A DNA stretch of 6,633 bases from Minisyncoccota bacterium (GTDB lineage: Bacteria; Patescibacteriota; Minisyncoccia; Minisyncoccales; GCA-002788555): contig JAQVET010000039.1 of NCBI GenBank assembly GCA_028697615.1, forward strand, positions 1 through 6,633. The letters are read 5' to 3'. Position numbers and translations under genes: made by a program. Below are positions 1 to 6,583 of the stretch, in pieces. Under the pieces are notes generated by a model that saw only the letters and a list, made by a program, of their open reading frames with translations, was not told where the DNA came from and ran no database searches. Positions within the stretch are counted from its first letter, which is position 1. Each line of letters starts with the position of its first letter.

Positions 1-2
1 CA

Positions 3-1250
3 GATAAAAATATAAAAGCCAGTGATAAAACATTAACGATTCTTTTAACAATTCTAATTTCTTTGATTTTTGGATTTTCTGCAGGTTTTGGAGGAGCTTA
101 TATTTTAAATCAAAATCCTCAACTTTTAGGAAAATCTAATCAATTAACCAGTCAAACAGAAGTCGCTCATACAGAAGAAGAATCTAATAATCTTTTAACC
201 CCAACAGAGGTAAGGGAATTAGTTCCAGAGGTGGTTAGTAGGGTTGAATCTTCGGTAGTAAGTATTATTATTTCAAAAAATGTACCGATTTTAGAAGAGT
301 ATTGGTATAATCCCTTTGGTGATTTTTTTGCTCCTGGGTTTGGAATCCCTCAATATCGTCAAAAAGGTACACAAAGACAAGAAATAGGGGGCGGAAGTGG
401 ATTTATAATTTCAGAAGACGGATTAGTTTTAACTAATAAACATGTTATTTCTGATAAAGATGCCCAGTATACTGTTTTTACCAATGATGGAAAAAAATAT
501 GATGCTGAAGTTGTAGCTCTTGATCCTATGGAAGATATCGGAGTGATAAAAATTAAATTAGATAATTCTATAAAATTTAAACCATTAAATCTTGGTGATT
601 CAGATAAATTAAAAATTGGTCAGACTGTAATTGCTATTGGTAATGCTTTGGGAGAATTTAAAAATACTGTTTCTGTAGGAGTTGTTTCTGGACTTGGAAG
701 AACGGTTACGGCTGTAAGTTCTGGATTTGAAACAGAAACAATCACCAATGTCATTCAAACAGACGCTGCCATTAATCAAGGAAATTCTGGTGGGCCGCTT
801 TTAAATCTTAATGGAGAAGTAATTGGTATAAATACAGCAGTTGCTTCTGGAGCAGAAAATATAGGTTTTGCCCTGCCTATAAATACTGCTAAAAAAGCAA
901 TCCAAGATGTTAAAGAGAGGGGCAAAATTGTTTATCCATTTTTAGGTGTAAGATATGTTTTAGTTAATGAACAAATTAAAAATGAATTAAATCTTTCTGT
1001 AGATTATGGAGCATTAATTATGAAAGATGAAACTACAAATGAACCAGCAGTAGTTCCTGGTAGCGCTGCTGACAAGGCAGGACTTAAAGAAAATGATATT
1101 ATTTTAGAAGTTGACGGCAAAAAAATAACAGAACAAAATCCATTATATAAAATTATTAGAGAATATAATACAGGCGATGAAGTTCAGATGAAAGTTTTAA
1201 GAGATGGAAAAGAAATAAATATTAAGGTAAAATTAGGAGAAATAAAATAG
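3..1250 (+). CDS. HtrA/DegP-type membrane-anchored serine protease with one PDZ domain (5' partial)
   Basis: This is a trypsin-like protease/chaperone of the HtrA (DegP/DegS) family, expected to degrade misfolded proteins on the outer face of the cytoplasmic membrane. The frame is open to the left edge, so the gene begins upstream. The TTG at 63 is not a credible start because it lies inside the membrane helix (visible residues about 10-35, TLTILLTILISLIFGF...). Counting the codon at 3-5 as residue 1, 415 residues are visible. A polar linker follows the helix. The protease domain then carries the triad His147 (TNKHVIS, codon 441-443), Asp178 (MEDIGVIKI, 534-536) and Ser262 (QGNSGGPLLN, 786-788). 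One PDZ domain runs from about residue 312 to the C-terminus, with a YPFLGV carboxylate-binding loop and GSAADKAGLKENDIILEVDG. The protein ends directly after this PDZ. The clpB-type gene follows 42 bases downstream. The family call is secure; the choice between DegP-like and DegS-like roles is open. Confidence 0.95.
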   Translation, partial: DKNIKASDKTLTILLTILISLIFGFSAGFGGAYILNQNPQLLGKSNQLTSQTEVAHTEEESNNLLTPTEVRELVPEVVSRVESSVVSIIISKNVPILEEYWYNPFGDFFAPGFGIPQYRQKGTQRQEIGGGSGFIISEDGLVLTNKHVISDKDAQYTVFTNDGKKYDAEVVALDPMEDIGVIKIKLDNSIKFKPLNLGDSDKLKIGQTVIAIGNALGEFKNTVSVGVVSGLGRTVTAVSSGFETETITNVIQTDAAINQGNSGGPLLNLNGEVIGINTAVASGAENIGFALPINTAKKAIQDVKERGKIVYPFLGVRYVLVNEQIKNELNLSVDYGALIMKDETTNEPAVVPGSAADKAGLKENDIILEVDGKKITEQNPLYKIIREYNTGDEVQMKVLRDGKEINIKVKLGEIK

Positions 1251-1262
1251 ATTAACTAAGTA

Positions 1263-1293
1263 AAAATTTATTAAAATTTATAAATAAAATTTA
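1263..1293 (+). repeat. Three direct copies of AAAATTTA before the clpB start
   Basis: The octamer AAAATTTA occurs at 1263-1270, 1273-1280 and 1286-1293 in the 42-base gap between the protease and clpB; the last copy includes the A of the start codon. A TATAAA string lies at 1279-1284 but has no recognisable -35 partner, and it is so close to the ATG that a transcript from it would be almost leaderless. The stretch may be an unstructured, A/T-rich initiation region, or only low-complexity sequence. No function can be assigned. Confidence 0.3.
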
Positions 1294-3947
1294 TGGATGG
1301 TCAAAATTTTACAATTAAAGCACAAGAGATGCTTCAAAAGGCTCAAGAATTATCTGTTAAAATGCATCATCAACAAGTAGATACGTTGCATTTGGCTTGC
1401 GTTATTCTTGAAGATAGCGAGGGAATTGTTAATACTGCTTTATTAAAAATAGGACAAAATCCTCAAGTACTTTTACAAAAAATAAAAGAAGTTTTATCTC
1501 ATCTCCCGCGTATTTTTGGTAGATCAACAGCTTCTCAAGCATATGTGACTCAGGATTTTGTTAAAACACTTGAAATTGCCGGTGAAGAAGCAAAATTAAT
1601 GCAAGACGAATTTATTTCTGTTGAACATTTATTTTTGGGAATTTTAAAGGGAGAAAATCAGGTAAAACCAATTTTATCTTCAATAGATAAAGATGATTTT
1701 GTAAGTGCTATTAATGATATAAGAGGCGGTGAGAAAATTACAGATCAGACACCAGAAACTAAATATCAGGTAATTGAAAAATATTCAAAAAATCTTACGC
1801 AAATGGCTCGAGAAAAAAAACTCGATCCAGTGATTGGTAGAGACAATGAAATTAGAAGAGTAATTCAGGTTCTCTCGAGACGTACAAAAAATAATCCAGT
1901 ACTTATCGGTGAAGCAGGTGTAGGAAAAACTGCTATTGTTGAAGGTTTAGCACAAAGAATTGTTAATGGAGATGTACCAGAGAGTTTAAAAGATAAAGAA
2001 ATCATTGCCTTAGATATAGGCATGATGATTGCTGGTACAAAATATCGTGGAGAATTTGAAGATAGATTAAAAGCATTTTTAAAAGAAATAGAAAAGAGTA
2101 ATGGCAAGTATATTTTATTTGCTGATGAGCTTCATACACTAGTTGGCGCAGGAGCAACAGAAGGAAGTTCAATCGATGCTTCAAATCTTTTAAAACCTGC
2201 CTTAGCTAAAGGGCAGCTTCGAACAATTGGAGCAACTACATTAAAAGAGTACCAAAAATATATTGAAAAAGATCCTGCTTTTGAAAGAAGGTTTCAGCCA
2301 ATTATAGTACCAGAACCATCTGTTGAAGATACTATTGCTATTTTAAGAGGAATTAAAGAAAAATATGAGTTGCATCATGGTGTTAAAATTAAAGATTCTG
2401 CTTTGGTTGCTGCAGCTAAACTTTCGGCTCGCTATATTAGCGATCGTTTTTTGCCAGATAAGGCTATTGATTTAATTGATGAAGCTGCCTCTGCTCTGCG
2501 TCTTGAAGTTGAAAGTGAACCTCAAGAGTTAGATGATCTTAAAAGAGAAATATTTCGTCTTCAAATTGAGAAAGAAGCTTTAAAAAAAGAGAAAGAATCG
2601 AAAAATAAAATAACCGAGATCAATAAAAAAATTGCAGAACTTGAGAAAGAAAAGAATATTTTAGAAGAGCAATGGATTCGAGAAAAAAATTTAATTTCTG
2701 TTATAAAAAATAAAAAGAAAGAACTCGAGACGCTTCGTAATGAGGTTGAATTAGCAGAAAGAATGGCTGATTTTCAAAAAGTAGCTGAGATCAAATACGG
2801 AGCCATTCCCAGTGCAGAAAGAGAGATTAAAAAGGCCGAAAAAGAACTCAAAAAAATTCAAGAAGAGGGAAAGAGAATTTTAAAAGAAGAGGTGTCAGAG
2901 GAAGATATTGCTCGAATTGTTTCCCGTTGGACTGGAATTCCAGTTACAAGGATGCTTCAAGAAGAGGCCCAAAAATTAGCTCATATGGAAGATGAACTTC
3001 ATAAAAGAATGGTTGATCAAGATGAAGCGGTTCGGATAGTTTCCAACGCGATTAGAAGATCTCGTGCAGGTTTGGCTCCAGAGACAAGGCCAATGGGTGT
3101 GTTTTTGTTTTTAGGACCAACTGGTGTCGGAAAGACAGAATTGGCAAAATCTCTTGCTGAATTTTTATTTGATGATAAAAATGCCCTTGTTAGATTTGAT
3201 ATGTCAGAATTTACAGAAAAACATACTGTTTCAAAATTTATTGGTTCACCACCTGGCTATGTAGGATATGAAGAGGGCGGACAACTTACAGAGAAAATTC
3301 GTAGAAAACCTTATAGTGTAATTTTATTTGATGAGATTGAAAAAGCGCATCCTGAAATTTTTAATATCTTACTTCAGGTTTTTGACGAGGGAAGATTAAC
3401 TGATGCCAAAGGAAGAGTAGTAAATTTTAAGAACACTATTATAATAATGACATCCAATATTGGAAGTGAGGAAATTACTCAAATGCAAGGACTCGGTTTT
3501 GAAGAAGAAACAAAAAAAGAGGTTAAAAAATTAGAAGATGTTAAATCAAAAATAAAAGAAAAACTCAAAGATTATTTTAGGCCAGAATTTTTAAATAGAA
3601 TTGACGAAATTATTATATTTAATTATCTATCTCAAAAAGATATCGAAAAAATTGTTGATTTACAGATTAAAGAATTAATAGAAAGGTTAAAAGAAAAAGA
3701 TATTAAAATTCAAATAACAAATGGTGTTAAAAAATTAATCGCAAAGAAAGGTTATGATCCAAATTTTGGAGCAAGGCCTATTCAAAGGACCATTCAAAAT
3801 TTAATTCTCAATCCACTTGCCCAACTTATGGTTGAAGGTAAAGTAAAAGAAGGCTCTAAAGTTAAAATATCTTGTACAGGAGATAAAATTCAAATTACTC
3901 CCATTTTTTCTACTACCTCCAAAAAATTTACTTCAAAGATAAAATAG
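1293..3947 (+). CDS. clpB: ClpB-type AAA+ protein disaggregase (884 aa) with a ClpC-like LGF loop
   Basis: This hexameric Hsp100 ATPase is expected to pull polypeptides out of aggregates in the cytosol, normally with DnaK. The N domain, with two Clp_N repeats, spans residues about 1-147. AAA1 has Walker A GEAGVGKT 206-213, pore loop KYRG 250-253, Walker B LFADE 275-279 and arginine fingers R332/R333. A full ClpB-length coiled-coil M domain lies at about 407-531, including a KYGAIP segment like that of E. coli ClpB, and is followed by RWTGIPV 545-551. AAA2 has Walker A GPTGVGKT 608-615, pore loop GYVGY 655-659, Walker B VILFDE 676-681, FRPEFLNR 762-769 and sensor-2 GARP 826-829. All ATPase parts are present, and 884 residues is slightly above the usual ~860. 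Two features are odd. GLGFEEE at 733-739 resembles the ClpP-docking loop of ClpC, and there is a short Ser/Thr/Lys-rich tail. The ATG at 1293 fits the family N-terminus but has no Shine-Dalgarno sequence. No CIRCE element is visible upstream. Confidence 0.95.
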   Translation: MDGQNFTIKAQEMLQKAQELSVKMHHQQVDTLHLACVILEDSEGIVNTALLKIGQNPQVLLQKIKEVLSHLPRIFGRSTASQAYVTQDFVKTLEIAGEEAKLMQDEFISVEHLFLGILKGENQVKPILSSIDKDDFVSAINDIRGGEKITDQTPETKYQVIEKYSKNLTQMAREKKLDPVIGRDNEIRRVIQVLSRRTKNNPVLIGEAGVGKTAIVEGLAQRIVNGDVPESLKDKEIIALDIGMMIAGTKYRGEFEDRLKAFLKEIEKSNGKYILFADELHTLVGAGATEGSSIDASNLLKPALAKGQLRTIGATTLKEYQKYIEKDPAFERRFQPIIVPEPSVEDTIAILRGIKEKYELHHGVKIKDSALVAAAKLSARYISDRFLPDKAIDLIDEAASALRLEVESEPQELDDLKREIFRLQIEKEALKKEKESKNKITEINKKIAELEKEKNILEEQWIREKNLISVIKNKKKELETLRNEVELAERMADFQKVAEIKYGAIPSAEREIKKAEKELKKIQEEGKRILKEEVSEEDIARIVSRWTGIPVTRMLQEEAQKLAHMEDELHKRMVDQDEAVRIVSNAIRRSRAGLAPETRPMGVFLFLGPTGVGKTELAKSLAEFLFDDKNALVRFDMSEFTEKHTVSKFIGSPPGYVGYEEGGQLTEKIRRKPYSVILFDEIEKAHPEIFNILLQVFDEGRLTDAKGRVVNFKNTIIIMTSNIGSEEITQMQGLGFEEETKKEVKKLEDVKSKIKEKLKDYFRPEFLNRIDEIIIFNYLSQKDIEKIVDLQIKELIERLKEKDIKIQITNGVKKLIAKKGYDPNFGARPIQRTIQNLILNPLAQLMVEGKVKEGSKVKISCTGDKIQITPIFSTTSKKFTSKIK

Positions 3948-3967
3948 ATTAAAGTTAATATTTTACT

Positions 3968-4057
3968 ATGAAAAAGAAAAATAAAGAATTTATATTTAGA
4001 TTAATTCTTGTTATTATTTTAATTGTTACCCTTGTTTCGGTTTTTAGTTTTTTTTAG
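3968..4057 (+). CDS. Possible 29-residue single-span membrane mini-protein
   Basis: An ATG-started frame of 29 codons ending in TAG occupies 90 of the 113 bases between clpB and valS. It starts with the basic segment MKKKNKEFIFR. About 18 almost purely hydrophobic residues follow (Leu, Ile, Val, Phe, with one Thr and two Ser), ending in SVFSFF. This is the layout of a small membrane protein with its N-terminus in the cytoplasm, or of an isolated signal-anchor. No family is recognised. There is no Shine-Dalgarno sequence, but most genes in this window lack one. The stop lies three bases before the valS ATG and in the same frame, so the two would be translated consecutively from one message. 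A chance ORF in T-rich DNA is possible, since T-rich codons encode hydrophobic residues. The cluster of lysines at the N-terminus and the tight fit between the flanking genes favour a real gene. Confidence 0.45.
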   Translation: MKKKNKEFIFRLILVIILIVTLVSVFSFF

Positions 4058-4060
4058 ATT

Positions 4061-6235
4061 ATGCCATACGATCATTCAAATGTTGAGGGTAGGATTTATG
4101 AATTTTGGGAAAAAAATGGATATTTTAAGCCAGATTTTTCAAAAAAAGGTAAGCCTTTTTCAATTATAATGCCCCCACCTAATGCTAATGCACCTTTACA
4201 CATAGGACATGCTGTTTTTATAACAATTGAAGATATTTTAATTCGGTTTTTTAGAATGCAGAAAAGGCCTGTGTTATGGCTCCCTGGTTTTGATCACGCT
4301 GGTTTTGAAACATGGTATGTTTTTCAAAAGAAAATTGAAAAAGAGGGGAGGGATATTTTTCAAGAAAATCCCCAAAAAATTTATGATGAAATTTTTAAGT
4401 TTACCCAAAAAAATAGAGATATTTCAAGAGAACAACTTAAAAAAGTCGGTGCTTCTGCAGATTGGTCAAGGGAAAAGTTCACATTAGACAAAGATATTAT
4501 TGAGATTGTCTATCAAACCTTTGAAAAGTTTTACAGAGATGGATTGATTTACAGAGGAAAGAGAATTATTAACTGGTGTCCATATCATAAAACTTCTCTT
4601 TCTGATTTAGAAGTTGTTTACAAAGAGGAAGAAGGTTGGCTTTGGTATATTAAATATCCTTTTAAACAAACAATAAAAACTAAAAATGGACAAAAGATAG
4701 ATCATATTACCGTAGCGACAACAAGACCCGAGACAATGCTTGGTGACAGGGCAGTAGCGGTTAATCCAAAAGATAAACGGTATAAAGATTTTATTGGTCA
4801 AAAAGTTATTTTACCAATTTTAGATAGGGAAATACCAGTTATTGGTGATGAAGCAGTTGATATAAATTTTGGCACAGGAGCAGTAAAAATTACTCCAGCT
4901 CATGATCCTTTAGATTTCGAAATTGCCCAGAGGAATAATCTTGGGGCAATTCAAGTAATTGGTTTTGATGGGAAAATGACAAAAGAAGCAGGATCTGATT
5001 TTGAGGGACTTGCTGTTAAAGAAGTAAGAAGGGAGATTATTTTAAAATTGAAACAGCTTGGACTTTTAGAAAAAAAAGAAATATACAAACATTCTATTGG
5101 GCATTGTTATAAATGTAATAGTATAATACAGCCACAGTTATCTGACCAATGGTTTATTAAAATGGAACCATTGGCAAAAAAGGCAATCGAGGTAATCAAA
5201 AAAAATAAAATCAAATTTTATCCAGCATATCAAAAAAATATTCTTTTAAATTGGCTTTCAAATATAAAAGATTGGAATATTTCAAGGCAAATTATTTGGG
5301 GCATTAGAATTCCTGTTTGGTATTGTCAAAAACAGGGGTCAGCTCTTTGTCGAAAGAAAAATGGCATAATAATTTCAAATAAAAAACCGAAAGAATGTCC
5401 TTATTGCAAGAGTAAAGATTTAATTGCAGAAACAGATGTTTTTGATACTTGGTTTTCTTCTGCGCAGTGGCCATTTGCTACGTTAATGACAAGCTCTCAG
5501 GGAGGCGCAGATTTTAAAAAATTTTATCCTACCTCTGTTATGGAAACGGCCTATGATATTTTATTTTTTTGGGTTGCTCGGATGATAATGGTTGACATTT
5601 ATATTACAGGAGAAATACCATTTTTTGATGTTTACTTACACGGCCTTGTTAGAGACAAAGATCGTCAAAAAATGTCAAAGTCTAAAGGGAATGTTATTGA
5701 TCCTTTGGGTGTTGTTGATCAATATGGCGCTGATGCCCTGCGTATGGCTTTAGTTTTTGGAACAGGGGTTGGTAGAGATATAATTATTTCTGAAGAGAAG
5801 ATAAAATCGCAAAGAAATTTTACAAATAAAATTTTTAATGCTGGAAATTTTGTTTTAATGAACTTAGGAGACAATTTCGATCCTAAAAAAATTAATCCTA
5901 AATTAACAAAAGAAGATAAATTAATTTTAGATAAAACCAAAAAAGTCAAAGCTGAATTAAAAAAAGATATTAAAAACTATAAATTTCACGAAGCCGCTCA
6001 AAAAATTTATCAATTTTTTTGGCATCAGTTTTGCGATAAGACAATAGAGGATTGTAAAAAAAGAATTTACAGGGCGCAAAATGAAAATGAAAAAGATACC
6101 CCTCGATTTGTTTTATGGACAGTGCTTTACGAATCATTAAAAATGCTTCATCCTTTTATGCCATTTATCACAGAGGATATCTACCAAAAGCTTCCTTCAA
6201 AACCAAAAGACGCTTTAATAATTGAGGAGTGGTAA
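4061..6235 (+). CDS. valS: Valine--tRNA ligase, short form lacking the C-terminal coiled-coil arm
   Basis: This class I aminoacyl-tRNA synthetase charges tRNA-Val with valine in the cytosol and clears mischarged threonine. The signatures are PPPNANAPLHIGHA with HIGH at 47-50, GASADWSRE, and KMSKS at 537-541. The CP1 editing domain shows TTRPETMLGD (220-229) and KITPAHD (Asp282). TTRPETMLGD and GASxDWSR point to ValRS rather than IleRS or LeuRS. Probable zinc ligands are C349/C352 (HCYKC) and C422, C430, C446 and C449, the last four in an insertion after IPVWYC. The anticodon-binding helical domain begins at about 590 and reaches HPFMPFITEDIYQKL. The protein then stops at 724 residues (...IIEEW). 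Typical bacterial ValRS is about 860-950 residues and continues into a coiled-coil arm that touches the tRNA. The next gene starts at once, so this is not a visible frameshift. The ATG at 4061 fits the family N-terminus (YDHSNVEGRIYEFWEKNGYF) and is preceded in frame by TAG at 4055. Confidence 0.95.
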   Translation: MPYDHSNVEGRIYEFWEKNGYFKPDFSKKGKPFSIIMPPPNANAPLHIGHAVFITIEDILIRFFRMQKRPVLWLPGFDHAGFETWYVFQKKIEKEGRDIFQENPQKIYDEIFKFTQKNRDISREQLKKVGASADWSREKFTLDKDIIEIVYQTFEKFYRDGLIYRGKRIINWCPYHKTSLSDLEVVYKEEEGWLWYIKYPFKQTIKTKNGQKIDHITVATTRPETMLGDRAVAVNPKDKRYKDFIGQKVILPILDREIPVIGDEAVDINFGTGAVKITPAHDPLDFEIAQRNNLGAIQVIGFDGKMTKEAGSDFEGLAVKEVRREIILKLKQLGLLEKKEIYKHSIGHCYKCNSIIQPQLSDQWFIKMEPLAKKAIEVIKKNKIKFYPAYQKNILLNWLSNIKDWNISRQIIWGIRIPVWYCQKQGSALCRKKNGIIISNKKPKECPYCKSKDLIAETDVFDTWFSSAQWPFATLMTSSQGGADFKKFYPTSVMETAYDILFFWVARMIMVDIYITGEIPFFDVYLHGLVRDKDRQKMSKSKGNVIDPLGVVDQYGADALRMALVFGTGVGRDIIISEEKIKSQRNFTNKIFNAGNFVLMNLGDNFDPKKINPKLTKEDKLILDKTKKVKAELKKDIKNYKFHEAAQKIYQFFWHQFCDKTIEDCKKRIYRAQNENEKDTPRFVLWTVLYESLKMLHPFMPFITEDIYQKLPSKPKDALIIEEW
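6224..6229 (+). promoter_or_regulatory. GAGGAG, possible ribosome binding site for the RNHCP gene
   Basis: GAGGAG lies in the last codons of valS, 14 bases before the ATG at 6244. It is the only clear purine-rich Shine-Dalgarno-like string near any start in this window. The spacing is longer than the usual 5-9 bases, so its use is uncertain; the same bases encode Glu-Glu of the ValRS C-terminus. It would serve the ATG at 6244 better than the GTG at 6229, which it overlaps. Confidence 0.35.
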
Positions 6236-6243
6236 ATTTCTAT

Positions 6244-6582
6244 ATGATTAGAAGTTTACAAAATAAAAAGTTTCAAAAAAATACAGAAGATTTTGTGTGC
6301 GAGAATTGTGGCACAAAAGTGAAGGGTAGTGGTTTTACAAATCATTGTCCAAATTGTCTTTGGTCAAAACATGTTGATATAAATCCCGGGGATAGAAAAA
6401 ATCGATGCCAAGGTATGATGGAGCCAATAGCAGTGGGATATGAAAAACAAAAGTATTTTATTTATCATGAGTGCCAAAAGTGTCATATGATTAAAAAAAA
6501 TAAAATTACGAAAAATGATAATTTTGAAAAATTACTTGAAATTTCTAAAAATTCATCAATAAATTTAAAAAATATTTGTTAA
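6244..6582 (+). CDS. Small RNHCP-domain protein, probable zinc binder, function unknown
   Basis: The protein has 112 residues and matches the RNHCP family, small bacterial proteins named for a conserved Arg-Asn-His-Cys-Pro motif; their biochemical role is not established. The visible core is C19-X2-C22 (CENC), then FTNHCPNCLWSKHVD at 31-45 (H34, C35, C38), NPGDR, C55 followed by GMMEP, and C77-X2-C80 (ECQKC). The paired cysteines strongly suggest one or two structural zinc sites. The first residue of the name motif is Thr32 instead of Arg. The C-terminus is Lys/Asn-rich and ends in Cys112. I prefer the ATG at 6244, eight bases after the valS stop, over the GTG at 6229, which would overlap valS and add only MVNFY. 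The gene lies between valS and tpiA with gaps of 8 and 1 bases, so it is probably co-transcribed with both. Confidence 0.85.
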   Translation: MIRSLQNKKFQKNTEDFVCENCGTKVKGSGFTNHCPNCLWSKHVDINPGDRKNRCQGMMEPIAVGYEKQKYFIYHECQKCHMIKKNKITKNDNFEKLLEISKNSSINLKNIC

Positions 6583-6583
6583 T

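Noticed and set aside
1865..2184. Minus-strand ORFs of 80 and 60 codons opposite clpB
   Set aside because: They lie within the strongly conserved AAA1 coding region of clpB, have no recognisable domain, and are expected by-products of its codon use.
3948..3967. Promoter or CIRCE/heat-shock operator before the mini-ORF or clpB
   Set aside because: No TTAGCACTC/GAGTGCTAA inverted repeat and no paired -35/-10 boxes could be found; TATAAA-like strings are expected by chance at this AT content.
4041..4057. T-rich run before valS as an intrinsic terminator
   Set aside because: There are eight consecutive T, but no GC-rich inverted repeat precedes them, so there is no hairpin to support termination.
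4290..4487. Plus-strand 65-codon ORF in another frame inside valS
   Set aside because: It overlaps the conserved ValRS catalytic region, and its Lys/Phe-rich translation simply reflects frame-shifted A/T-rich codons.
4607..4801. Minus-strand 64-codon ORF opposite the ValRS editing domain
   Set aside because: It is fully covered by conserved ValRS coding sequence and has no recognisable features; the same applies to the minus-strand ORF at 5719-5949.
6229..6243. GTG at 6229 as the start of the RNHCP protein
   Set aside because: It would overlap the valS end, has no upstream ribosome site and adds five residues of no family relevance; the ATG at 6244 is the better choice.
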